Below are positions 47,941 through 59,900 of a DNA stretch of 64,000 nt, one piece after another. Made by a program: the position numbers and the translations under genes. Source of the DNA: Adiantum capillus-veneris. Lineage: Eukaryota; Streptophyta; Polypodiopsida; Polypodiales; Pteridaceae. The stretch is taken from positions 27,891,469 through 27,955,468 of the forward strand of contig CM043942.1 in NCBI GenBank assembly GCA_014529385.2. The letters run 5' to 3'. Below the pieces are notes generated by a model. It made no database searches. It was not told the DNA's origin and saw nothing but the letters and a program-made list of their open reading frames with translations. Each line of letters opens with the position of its first letter. Position 1 is the first letter of the stretch.

Positions 47941-50230
47941 TGGACATCACACATTAAAACTAGGTCCCTCACTTGTCCAAGCTATGCTCTAATACAATAA
48001 AGGGCTTTTGGTTTCAAGATGCACCACTTTCCCAACCTTGATTCCATTAAAGAAGCTAGCTCTACTTAGACATTTAATAGCAAGGTCTTGCAGCAGTTCA
48101 GATTGAACATTTTCCATGGCAGCTAGGTCCACCACTTATCTAAGCTATGCTCTAATAGAGTAAGGGGGTTTTGGTTTCAAGATCCACCACTTGTCCAAAC
48201 TTGATTGGGAAGCAAGGTCCTATAATAGTTTGCTTTGGACATTCACCATTACAACTAAGTCCACCACTTCTCCAAGCTATGTTCTAATACACTAAGGAGG
48301 TTTTTGTTTCAAGGAGAACCACTTGTACGACTCTGTTTTTGGAAGTAAGGTCTTTACATAGTTCACCTTGGACCTTGGACATTGGATACTACAACTAAGC
48401 CCACCACTTGTCCAAGATATCCTCTATATATAGCCAAAGGGTTTGGGTTTCAAGATTCACCACTTTTCCAACCTTTCTTCCATTAAAGAAAGGAGGGGCT
48501 TTATAACTAGGTCCACCACTTGTCCAAGCTATGCTCTGATATGGAAAGGGGATTTTGGTTTCAAGGTCCACCACGTGTTCAACCTTGCAAGACTCAAGGG
48601 ATACTTGGACATTGGAAAGCATAGTCCTATAGTAGTTGATAGGTGGCAGTGGGTATTACAACTAGGTCCAACCTATGCTCTCATATCGCAAAGAGGCTTT
48701 GCTTTCAAGGTCCACCACTTGTCCAACTTGCTTCCATTAAAGAAATGAGGGCTACGTAAACATTGGCAAGCAAGGTAGCAAGGTCTAAGGTGTTTCACCT
48801 TGGATATTGGGCATTATAACTAGGTCCACCACTTGTCCAAGCTATGCTCTGATAAAGAAAGGGGATTTTTCGTTAAAGGTCCACCATGTGTTCAACCTTT
48901 CTAATATAGAAAGGGGATTTTGTTTCAAGGTCCACCATGTGTTCAACTTGAAAGACTCAAGGGATACTTGGACATTGGAAAGCATAGTCTTATAGTAGTT
49001 GATAGGTGGCAGTGGGTATTACAACTAGGTCCAACCTATGCTCTCATATAGCAAAGAGGCTTTGGTTTCAAGGTCCACCACTTGTCCAACCTTGCTTCCA
49101 TAAAGAAATGAGGGGCTACGTAAACATTGGCAAGCAAGGTAGCAAAGTCCTAAGGTATTTCACCTTGGATATTGGGCATTATAACTAGGTCCACCACTTG
49201 TCCAAGCTATGCTCTGATAAAGAAAGGGGATTTTCGTTTAAAGGTCCACCATGTGTTCAACCTTTCTAATATAGAAAGGGGATTTTTGTTTCAAGGTCCA
49301 CCACGTGTTCAACCTTGAAAGACTCAAGGGATACTTGGACATTGGAAAGCATAGTCTTATAGTAGTTGATAGGTGGCAGTGGGTATTACAACTAGGTCCA
49401 ACCTATGCTCTCATATCGCAAAGAGGCTTTGGTTTCAAGGTCCACCACTTGTCCAACCTTGCTTCCATTAAAGAAATGAGGGGCTACGTAAACATTGGCA
49501 AGCAAGGTAGCAAAGTCCTAAGGTATTTCACCTTGGATATTGGGCATTATAACTAGGTCCACCACTTGTCCAAGCTATGCTCTGATAAAGAAAGGGGATT
49601 TTCGTTTCAAGGTCCACCATGTGTTCAACCTTTCTAATATAGAAAGGGGATTTTTGTTTCAAGGTCCACCACGTGTTCAACCTTGAAAGACTCAAGGGAT
49701 ACTTGGACATTGAAAGCATAGTCTTATAGTAGTTGATAGGTGGCAGTGGGTATTAAAACTAGGTCCAACCTATGCTCTTATATAGCAAAGAGGCTTTGGT
49801 TTCAAGGTCCACCACTTGTCCAACCTTACTTCCATTAAAGAAATGAGGGGCTACGTAAACATTGGCAAGCAAGGTAGCAAAGTCCTAAGGTATTTCACCT
49901 TGGATATTGGGCATTATAACTAGGTCCACCACTTGTCCAAGCTATGCTCTGATATAGAAAGGGGATTTTTGTTTCAAGGTCCACCACGTGTTCAACCTTG
50001 AAAGACTCATGGATACTTGGACATTGGAAAGCATAGTCCTATAGTAGTTTGATAGGTGGCAGTGGGTATTACAACTAGGTCCACCACTTGTCCAACCTAT
50101 GCTCTCATATAGCAAAGAGGCTTTGTTTCAAGGTCCACCACTTGTCCAACCTTGCTTCCATTAATATAGCAAGGAGGATTTGGTCTCAAGGTTCACCACT
50201 TGTCAAACCTATGCAAACCTTTTTCATGTT
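47940..50230. repeat. Right satellite array, ~367-bp higher-order unit
   Basis: The same core motif is arranged in a different unit that also contains AGAAAGGGGATTTT, TTGATAGGTGGCAGTGGGTA and GAAATGAGGGGCTACG. Starts of TAGGTCCACC followed by ACTTGTCCAAGCTATGCTC fall at 48821, 49186, 49554 and 49921, a period of 365-368 bp. A frequent variant, CCACCACGTGTTCAACC, contains CACGTG. It probably lies in the first intron of the gene to its right. Confidence 0.9.
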
Positions 50231-50302
50231 GTAGCATGATTTTTGTTTGAAGAGTATTTTTCTATAACTATGGATTTAACAATGTAATCTTTTTACTTAC
50301 AG

Positions 50303-53300
50303 GAGGACTTCGAATCTGGGGAGAAAGTACATATGATACTTGACAATGAAATCGTTGGTATTGGTTGGTGTGTGTAGAACAGATCCAGATTCCACTTGTG
50401 GTGGTACAAAGATAGGGCGGGAAATGTCTCCATACTAGTGGAGGAATGCTTGAAGGATGTGGTCCTACCTTTTCCTACAATGGATACTTCATCCTCCAAG
50501 GCTCATTATGGAGTGCTGTTCGATGGTCAAAGCTTCTTTTGCAATCTTTTGTATTAAATGGGAACTTAATTGATCCACACGAAAGCTACAATGGTGATGA
50601 AGAACATGATCATTCTGATCCTCTAGTTACAGATGCAATACCTATGACAAGCCCAGAATTTTGAAGCAATGATTCGAGAGTCTTGGAGAAATCAGAGGGT
50701 CCTTTTAAAAGATGACACAATGATGCAAACCATGAATGAAGGGACCATCTTATATGTATTTCCACATGATTATGTCAACTTTCAGGAACTTGGTCCTGAT
50801 TGTGTGGGTGTGGGTATTGAAAGAGAAAATGCAAGCATTCATGATGTGGTTGAAGTGGGTAGCATCACTTTGCTAAAGTGGCCCATCAAGCAGACAACAA
50901 TGTTGAATGGGAGCCCATTACAACGCTTTGTTCCTGTTGATGGCATGCATGCTACATATGAGGATGTATCCAACGATGGCAATGTTGGAAAAAAAACTTG
51001 ATGGGAGTAATGTTGTCCAGTTGTCAAGGAAGAGACGATACACTTTCATGAACAGGACTCAAAAATCAAAAGCAGCACCAGCTTCGACTTTTTACCTTTC
51101 AAACAAATCAATTCAAAGGGTATCATGCATTGATTGTTGTGCACAAAAATGCTGCCAATTTGCAGATCGTGATATGGTGACAAGGTTACGACAACAATTT
51201 TGGGGAGAGTCTCAAAAATCACGCACTAATTATGTTTTATGATGTTCTTTCTATATGTTATCAGAAAGATGAGAAGTCACGATACCAATTCAGGCTAAAT
51301 GGCTCTATTGTTTGTTGTAGAGCATGGTATGAGCTACATGGAATACCAAAGACATCATTTTTATCGATACAAGGAGAACTTTGAAAATGGTGTGCGCCAA
51401 TATGTACATGGGAACACATGTACATTGAGAAGGGACTTCAAACATACTAGTTTAGCAAGAGCACTACTAAACGAGTTTGTGGAAAACAACTCTGAGAAAA
51501 TGCCACATAGAAGTAGAACACTGCTAGATGGCTCAAGAGAGACTCAATTGGTGATTCCATCAACATACAAACAAGTGGATATTTTATGTGAAATCAACAC
51601 GACACTTGACCAAATGGGCTATGAGAAGAAGCTATCCAATCTTCTTTTGGTAGAATTTGGAACAAAGAGTACCCACATGTCACTTTAACAAAGACGAGTG
51701 AGTTCTCTAAGTGCAATATTTGTAGTTCAATCAAGGCAAGGTTAGAAGCTAAACCTTCTCTTGAAGAGAGAGCTCTTCTCTTGAGGGAGAGAGAAGTTCA
51801 CATGGCACAACAAAAGAGTTGCAGAAGCCTATATTATGCATGGCGCACGTATTCAGAAACTCAACCACAAAATATGTATGCATAATCCATGATAAGATGG
51901 ATCAAAAAGAAGACTGCCATTCCTAGATTACGCATTGTTTCCCAAGGGTGTGGATTCAGGATATAATCTGCAGGTGGCATTGATTGGCATGATCACTCAT
52001 GGACATGGAGAAGGTCATTACGGACACTTTGTCTTGAATGGTTTGTGGCCAGCTGATCCAAATCTTACAATTGGCTCAATTGCTAATTGTTTACATAACC
52101 TCGAGAGGATAGATAAGCATCCTCTTGGTGATCTAGTAACAAATGGACTTCCAAGGAGCAATATTTCACTACTACATGCTTTGAACTCAAGGGATGCTTT
52201 GGACTACCATAACTTGAGTGATGGAAAAGAGCCCATTGTGCAGTCGTCAGAAATTGCAGAAGAGGAATTGGGGTCAACATTTCGCAGATTGCCAGAGAAC
52301 TTGTTGCTACAATTGGATAATTGTGCAGGGGAAAACAAAAATCGATACTTATTTGCCTATTGTCCAATGCTTGTTGCAAGGGGTGTTTTCAAAACCATCC
52401 AGCTGGGATTTTTATGGTTGGGCATACACATGAGGACATAGACGCCATGTTTAGTAGGTTTTCAGAGAAGTTGAGAGTTACACAAACCTATACTTTGCCA
52501 CATTTGATGGATACATTACGAAACAGCTCATCTTCATCTCCAGCTCCATTTTTTCTCACAAAGATCCCTGATTTCAAGCAATATTGTGATGGCTATCTTT
52601 GTGATGGACAAGACATACTTGTTGGACATTCCAAACCGCTTCAGTTCAGGTTCTTTATGCAGATGAGACACCAATGATGCAATATAAGGCACATGTAGGT
52701 GTATCAAGTTGGAGTGGAAGTATTCGCCTTTGGAAAACAGACACAGAAGGCAAGCCAATGTTACCACATGGAGATCCACCTCTAGTACAAATGGCGGAGT
52801 ATGTCAAGGCCCACGAAGAAGTCATTTTGGGCTAAAGAACTATATAAAATTTTGGAAAAATTTAGGGAATGGTTCAAGTATTCCCGATATTATAGACCCG
52901 TGATAGATTATTGGAGTAAGGTAATTGAAGAGATTGGAAAAGCAATCATATCAGAGGGAGTCTTGTATGAAATATTTTGGCCAAAAACTCAAGAATATTC
53001 TCATCTACAAAGCACTACAATGAATTTGCAACAAGGAGCAGAAAGATTCCTAGGCCTTGAAGAGTTGAACGATCATTTTTGTGGCCTCAACGAGATAGGC
53101 CAAGGGAAGAGTTTGACCCTATGTCTGATGTGCACCAAGGTGACTTTCTTATGCTTGTTCCGAGTGACACAGAAATCTATCCAGTGTGGCTTGCAATGGC
53201 TTTATCTGACATTGATAATGAGCCACATCACCAAACTACAGAAAACTCTTGATTCAATATTGGGCACCTTGCGCGAGAAAAAGTGGGATGACAGATACTC

Positions 53301-53526
53301 AAGCTACAGTAATTGTTGGAAGGGTTATTGGGCTGTCAACTATAAGGACCCACAAGTGTGGGAAACTATAGATGCAATTGTTTGGTCCTGGAGACCCAAC
53401 AAAGAAGGACCATTTTCTAGAATAAAGATTCCAGAAAGACATGCTCTAAAAGCCAAAGAAGGCCTCACTCGTGCACATCAGCCACACTTGGATCAAAGTT
53501 CAGATATGGTATCAAATGTGGAGTAG
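50303..53526 (+). pseudogene. Putative transposase-like gene of the giant element (DUF7869-type), frameshifted
   Basis: An acceptor TTTTTACTTACAG opens the exon (EDFESGEKVHMILDNE), with a TAG at 50375-50377. 50700-51000 resembles a DUF8039-like segment (ENASIHDVVEVGSITLLKWP). 51110-51240 has a cysteine cluster (CIDCCAQKCCQF) then MVTRLRQQFWGE. 51299-51688 is helical. 51700-51900 carries KCNICSS and a charged helix, then MDQKKTAIPR, whose Asp is a candidate catalytic residue. 51935-52441 and 52321-52677 carry QLDNCAGENKNRYLFAYCP and HTHEDIDAMFSRFSEKL, the hallmark of a family widespread in plants and animals that I know as DUF7869 and that looks like an RNase H-fold transposase. 52801-53526 is the C-terminal part. 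Frame changes occur near 51000, 51240, 51690 and 52430. It ends 292 bp before the right TIR, as expected for an element's own recombinase. Confidence 0.65.
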
Positions 53527-53802
53527 AATTATGTGGAGCTTCTATTGTGACTATACTAGTCAATTTGTAAACAAAATCTTTTTTGTATCTTCCTTTGTTT
53601 TATGTAATTTATAGTTATTATTCAAATCCATGTGTTGTACATCCTCTTGACTTTTGGTGTTTATCAACACCACAATCCTATGAGATTTTCACTTTATTTA
53701 CTAGCCACACACCTCAATTTTTCCCACTTTAAGTGGAAAATTCCCAAATTACATGAATTCGGTCGATTTGGAGATTCCCATAATGTGAGATTTTTACCAA
53801 AA
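53527..53802. other. Right subterminal region of the giant element
   Basis: AT-rich, with no satellite motif or gene. TTTTCCCACTTTAAGTGGAAAATTCCC at 53718-53744 contains a short inverted repeat and resembles AAGTGGGAAAATCCC beside the left TIR. Confidence 0.5.
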
Positions 53803-53818
53803 TACCTAATATGGTCTT
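53803..53818 (-). repeat. Right terminal inverted repeat of the giant element
   Basis: TACCTAATATGGTCTT, the complement of the left end, followed at once by the AGAA duplication and resumed copia sequence. Confidence 0.85.
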
Positions 53819-53924
53819 AGAAGTTGAGCTTTTGCTCATCTTCAATCGGAATTCAAGGATAAGAAGCCAAAATGGAAAGCAGTCTCACAGGTTTGGTTTG
53901 GAGATCAGTCTCCAAGTGAGAGAT
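53819..53924 (+). pseudogene. Copia 3' terminal region, right half of the split element
   Basis: GTTGAGCTTTTGCTCATC and the following bases match the complement of 3626-3712 with a few changes, up to the polypurine tract AAGTGAGAGAT at 53914-53924. Together with 17641-18067 it reconstitutes the position, though not a working copy, of one copia 3' half. Confidence 0.9.
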
Positions 53925-54584
53925 TCTTAAGTATGGATCCTGATTTACCCTTGTAATTTTCTGTGGTAAAAGCGCACATTTGTAAGGCCCCCATTATGAG
54001 GAGAAGACATCATGCGTGAAGGAAAATCACTCGCCGGAAACCAAAATTTTCATGGCCAAAAATCAGGGGCAACTTTAAGGGCCTCGGGGGCGGAAGCCCC
54101 CGAGACCTTTTTTTTCCCCCTCGCCGGAATATTATGGCCGGACGGCGGCCGGAAAGTGGTCGGAAAACAACCGTCGCTTGGACGGTGGCCGGTAGTCAAT
54201 GGCCGGTGGCCGGTGGTCGGAAGTCAATGGCCGGTGGCCAGTGGCCGAATTCAATGGCGGACTTGTCTTCTCAAGGGCGGCCACACATGGGTGGATTGGA
54301 GGGTCCGTTTTGGACTTATCTACACAAGGGCGGCTACACATGGCTGCCTCTCATGAGAGAGGGCAGCCCTTTTGGCCTATAAAAGCGGGCCATTTCTACA
54401 CACATTTTAGAGTGTGAAGTTGATGCAACAAGGTGAGTGTGAGGTGGTGAGAGTGAAGAAAGGCGGGAGCTCCATTAAGGGTATAATCCCTTTGTAAACT
54501 ACTTCTTGTTTTGAAGTACTAAAGCCATTGAGTGGCTTCTTTCCCATGGACGTAGCCCACATTGGGTGAACCACGTATATCGTG

Positions 54585-54671
<87 letters not shown>

Positions 54672-54755
54672 CTTTAATCTCGTGTATGTAAATCTGTCTC
54701 TCTCCATTAAATAATCTACTCAATTATCTATTTAGCTACGTCTTATTTCCTAACA
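53925..54755 (+). repeat. Copia 3' LTR (copy C)
   Basis: Starts TCTTAAG (expected TGTTAAG), ends CCTAACA. A TATAAAA box lies at 54378-54384 and a pure (CT)n tract of about 80 bp at 54590-54668. Around 54048-54123 the sequence differs completely from copies A and B and contains a GC-rich hairpin. Confidence 0.9.
54083..54104. other. GC-rich perfect hairpin in LTR copy C
   Basis: CTCGGGGGC / GCCCCCGAG arms of 9 bp around GGAA, within a segment absent from the other two LTR copies. Confidence 0.8.
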
Positions 54756-56105
54756 GTGAGGTAGAGTGAAGTCAATATGTCTGAGAAAATGGGCCACTAG
54801 TTTTTGTCCATGTAGATGTGTGTGTGTGGCCCTTCCATATCCCTGAGGAGAGGATCCATATTGTGGGAGGTAGGGCCCACCATGTGGAACCCTACCCCCA
54901 ACCATATATGAACAGTTTAGCGACAAAAATATCCAAATAATCCGTATGAAGTGTCCAAAGAGGAATTTATCATATGAAAAAAGGTTACCATTTTGGTAAA
55001 GTGGTGCCAATAGGGCTAAATTATACACGTATCACATTCCTAAAAAAGCCATCTGATTAAGTATACTTTGTCAAGTACACAGTCAAAGAGAATCTGCCAG
55101 TCTAAGGTAATAGAACTGTATGATGTATGTGCTTGACCAGATTAGGAACCGTGGACCCAACCCATCCCTTTGGATTAGGTGTACCAAGTGAAAAAAGTTA
55201 TAGCAAGTCTAGGCCCATTGTATGGTGCTAATCCGACCAAAGGCAAGCTAGAAACAAGTGTGTGTGTGTTTAAGAAAGATTATCTAACTTTAGTTTGATT
55301 TCACAAACGGACTAGAGACCATTCATCGTGTAAATAACCAAACCTTATGTATACATTAGATACAAGTAGATAAAGTTAAGACTACACTTGCCATGTAAAC
55401 TTGATACTGACATATAGTGTATTACATGTTATTATTAAAGAATCACATACAAGTGTCATCTTACACTAAAAAATAACCGAACAGTGGATGATCTTCTGTT
55501 ATTGCTGCAGTTGTCATTGTAATCCCAAGGAAAGAATATCTAACCTGTCACCATCCAAGAAACACAAGCCGTCAGAACTAGCATTAATTGGGAAGACAGG
55601 TGTCAACGACTCCCTCCCCTTGTTATCGATGTCAAAATTTACAACAAAAACAAACAACCTATTATAGATCAAATATTAAGTTTAGAGAATGAGCCATTTA
55701 CGATAATGTTCACATCATTTAATTCCAAAAAAATTGGACAACATCTCCTTTGTAAAATGGATCAATTCTCAAAAGTACAGTCTAATGCCATCTCATCCTA
55801 GACCCCCACTTGAAGATTAAGGCTCTTTTAACAATCAATGGACTAATCTCAAAGTAAATTAGAGACATTTGTTTCAAAAATTATGCATTTGTCCATCAAG
55901 AAAGGATAGCATCAAAAAGCACTTTACAATTGTGAGTTCACTATATACTTACCTTCATCCCAAGTGAGTTCCTATATATAAAGATATAAGTACAATTTTA
56001 TGAGAGTTGGATTTTATTAGTATCGGCGGCAAGTCGTATTGTATCCTTGTTGTACTATGTTATGGCTATGCCTACGATCCTGGTAGCCTTGAACACAAGA
56101 TAAAG
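54756..56105. other. Non-coding sequence
   Basis: AT-rich, with no recognised gene, LTR or tandem array. Open frames are short and low in coding character. Confidence 0.5.
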
Positions 56106-56129
56106 TAGTGCTAAGCTAATAAAGTTATT

Positions 56130-56438
56130 ATGCCTTTCAAGGCATGGAGGAGCTCCAGCTCCATTGTCCAGATCCAATGGAGCTCCAAATGGATCTCTTC
56201 CATTCCTTGAAAGGCATAGTGAGAAGGCAGCGCGCAATGGAGCTCCAAATGGAGCCCCTCCAGGCCTTCAAAGGCATGGTGAGAAGGCAACACGCAATGG
56301 AGCTCCATTGGAAGCTCCTATGGCAAAAATGCATACACACACACACACACATCAACACATTTCCCCAATACAATCATGCACGCACGCACACACTTGCATT
56401 CACACACACAGTAACACATGACAATCACGCACACACAC

Positions 56439-56477
<39 letters not shown>

Positions 56478-56760
56478 TTCACACACACAGTAACACATGA
56501 CACAAATACAATAATGCATACTAACACGCAAATACACTTACAATCATGCATTTGCATACTACAAACACAAACACAAATAAACTTGTTGTAATACACACAC
56601 ACAAATACAATTGCATACACACACATAAACACTTGCATACATGCACAACCACACAATAATACATGACACAAATATGATCATGCATACTCACACACAAAGA
56701 CACTTCCAATCATGCATTTGCATATACACAAAAACACTTGTTGTAGTACACACACACATT
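56130..56760. repeat. Minisatellite (60-72 bp) and (AC)n-rich tract
   Basis: CCTT(G/C)AAAGGCAT followed by GTGAGAAGGCA and CAATGGAGCTCCA repeats with starts near 56133, 56205 and 56265. It runs into (AC)n-rich DNA (56333-56480) and loose repeats of ACACTTGCATTCACACACACAGTAACACATGACA up to about 56760. Confidence 0.85.
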
Positions 56761-56975
56761 GACACATATTGAAGTGCAGAGCTATACATATGTCGAAGTG
56801 CTCTTGTATTTGTTTCTTCACGTGAGCATTGTGGTGCTACACGGAAGCAAGTACGGAATGGGAAAAAAAAATTATTTGCATTCTACGCCGTTATGCTGCC
56901 ACAATTTCGAAGTTTCTATTTGAATTGTCATTGCTAAGAATACTTTTATTGTTTATTGATTATAGTTGATAGATT

Positions 56976-59900
56976 ATGGTTCGTACACCATCTAAACGTG
57001 GTGGGACACATGTATCTCTCAAAGTAAGTTCAACTATACTAAGCTATTTGTGGTCTTTTTTTAATTTGTCACTATATACTAAGCTAGTTGTGGTGTTATT
57101 GCTTTTTGCTTTTTAGGAGTAGGGTACACATTAAGGTCTAGCGCTACGGGACATAGGACCAATGCACGATCTTCCATTGTTTCTTCCAATGTTCGTCAGA
57201 GGGAGGATGTATTGGGTGATGTGCATGAAGAAGAGGATATATCGGGTGTTGTGCATGAAGAAGACGAGCTCATAGATATTCATGCTACACAAGGTGGAGT
57301 GGTGGCCCAAAGCGTGTCTGAAGCAACGACAATTGTTGCTAAACCTGTCGATCATCCTACAGTGTTTGGAAAGGATGCTCATGGTCGCATATTGGAGGAG
57401 ATTGTAGAGGGTTTTATTGTAAAGAGAGGTGGGGAACCTCTTCGCATTCCTCTCTGCAAATTGATGGAAAACGAAGCCATTAGAGCAGTGGGTTCAGGCA
57501 CTGAGGGCTTAGTGAAAAGGTTTGAGATGTCTGGATACAGAGTGCTTGGAGCTCCATTTCTTGTGTCATTTAAGAAGCCTGGCCATGATCAACATTATGT
57601 TTCTGAATTAGACAAAGAAGAATGGGGGACCTATTTGGCAAGAAATTAGCGATGATTTTGATAATTTCCTTCCTCTTGAGAGGGAAGACTTAAGGGGCAA
57701 AAATTTCTTGTTTGGGATGGCAATCACCGCTTGAAAACTTGGATGCGCTTGATAAAAACGTGTAAGTGATTTGTTTTTTGTTTAACATAAGGTTATCTTG
57801 TATTACTCTATGCTATCTAATTTTCCCTTTTGTTGTTGTAGAATTTTCAATGATAAGGTGGAGACATTGTTCTGTCAAGCGTCAATTTGTCCATGTTGAT
57901 AGAAGTGTAGAGGGAGAGCTTATGCTAGCTCTGTGCTCTCAGAATGAGTAGGCTCCTTTGTTGTTTTTTCTTTAGATATCGCTATCACTATGTCAATGTC
58001 ATTCTCTTGCTATCTAATTTAAGATATTGTGGTTTAGGATTGGTAGAACCACTGTGAGCACAAATTTTGGTCAGGAGATCTTCTTGTTCCAAAAACTAGT
58101 CGTGGCAAGCATGAAAAACTTTCCCCAAGATGGATTTGATGGATAGAGGTAGAGCTTGCTTGCGACAAGACAACATCTAAAGGGAGTTGGTACAACGCGC
58201 GCTCCTGCTCTATTATTGGTGATGCTCATATGGAAGGTATACTTTTTTACCTTACAGTATACTTTTTATGTAATTTCTAAAGCTAGGCATAATTTTGTAA
58301 AATCTTATTTTTTTTCTACTTGCTCTACAAAAGGAAGAATTTGACATGTATGTTATCAAAGAGATGCAAGAGATCAACGATCCATCGTTTTCAATGCCAG
58401 AAAAGGATATGGTTGCTTGAGGAAGAGTAGAAAAAATATTCAAAGAAAGGGCTTATAAGGTAAACACTTTCTCTTTTCACCATTCATGTTTGAATTTCTA
58501 CAAAATTGTAAGTTGACATTTCATTTGGATTGGATTGATTGGATTACAAAATTGTAAGTTCACAGAATTGATTGGATTTTATTTGGTTCAAATGCAACAT
58601 AGATGTTGGCCATTTCCAATCCTACCAATGGCCAAGAGTTCTTCTCTTTGTTATTTAACCTCAATTGGGTACGCGAAAAGGATCAGGTGGGCCTTACAAG
58701 AGACAAGGTCCACTCTTTGGCAACTTCTAAAATATCACCAGAGAGGTAATAATCCTTGGCCCAAAAATACATATGAAATCATCAAATGAATCAACGCATT
58801 CATGGTTTGTTTATTGTTTTCTCTATAGGAAAAAGGAAATATTGCACTCTTTGATGCATTGCCGTTACTTCTGAGCGTTATATTAGTGCCATGAAATTTA
58901 GAATGTACTTGCGTAAAGAATGGTATTGGGAAAGTATTTGAAGCAATGCTTAAGGATCAAAGGGAAAATGATTGATGAACGGAGGGCTTTGAAGCATGGT
59001 TTCATCATCGGTTGAGGGAGGACATTGATAAAACTTTTATGGAGCTTTGGAGTAATTAGCTCAACACAAAAGAGTCGGATGAAAAAAATTCAGAGCTCAT
59101 GGAATCTTCGAGGAGAGTATTATTCAGGTAATACAATTGATATCTTTATGATTGATATTCTGTTTTTCACTTAGAGTTTGTATAATAAATAAGTCACTGG
59201 GTAAAGGAGATCAAAGAAAGTTAAATGCATTTTATGTAGATGGCTAATTCAACTTTACAAAAACTTTGTTGGAGAAGTTGCCAGTTGTTGTTGAAAGTTG
59301 GAGGGACCTCTCTGCTGAGGAGTGTATGTATCCGCTATGGATGAGAGATCATGGTTTGCTTGCTTGGAAAATTGAGTATTTCCCTTGGTGGCTAGATTAG
59401 TAATTACACTCAAGGCACCTACCCACGCAAAAAGGGAACTTATATAAAGGTTATTTTTTGGCATTTATAAAAAGTACAGAATTGTTAAAGCGCTCCCATT
59501 ATTTAGACTATTTTTGTGAGAGAAACATATTCTTGTTTACTTTAGAGCATGTTCTTGAAAGAAATGAAGAGGGTATTGAGGAGATTGGCTCAACTTCCAA
59601 GAAAGCCACCTCTTCAAAAAGAGTAAACACTAGTATAATCTCCTCTATAAAGAAACGATTGGAATTTGCTAAATCCAAGAAGCCCAAGAAGTCCCCCTGC
59701 CCCAAAAAGAATAAAATAGGTACTCAAGGTTCCACAAGTGAACTTGCTTGTAAAGATATCTAGCTGTCACTTTTTGTCTACTCAACAAGTCTTGATGAAA
59801 TATTTTATTTTCAGATTATGCAGTGCCTTCCATAGATTATGATGTGACCATTGTTGGCAACATGATAGATGTTTACAAAATTTCTCTCGACGATGATAAA

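Larger units (their letters stand above)
18068..53818. mobile_element. Giant 35.75-kb TIR element inserted in a copia retrotransposon
   Basis: The left end reads AAGACCATATTAGGTA (18068-18083) and the right end is its exact complement, TACCTAATATGGTCTT (53803-53818). Similarity continues imperfectly for perhaps 20 bp more. AGAA occurs immediately outside both ends (18064-18067 and 53819-53822), while the related intact copia sequence has AGAA once, so it is a 4-bp target duplication. Inside are a transposase-like gene at the right end (plus strand), a ParB-methylase-SET-FCP1 exon chain and a second FCP1-like exon at the left (minus strand), and satellite arrays that I find nowhere else in the window. 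I cannot place it in a named superfamily. It lacks the polymerase, capsid and 6-bp duplication of Polintons. Confidence 0.85.

Noticed and set aside
18068-53818. Polinton/Maverick or integrated giant virus
   Set aside because: No protein-primed polymerase, packaging ATPase or capsid gene is seen, and the duplication is 4 bp, not 6.
54012-54417. Overlapping frames of 69-114 codons in LTR copy C (and 3108-3411, 7862-8251)
   Set aside because: They lie in all three LTR copies in inconsistent frames and overlap the promoter; LTR sequence, not genes.
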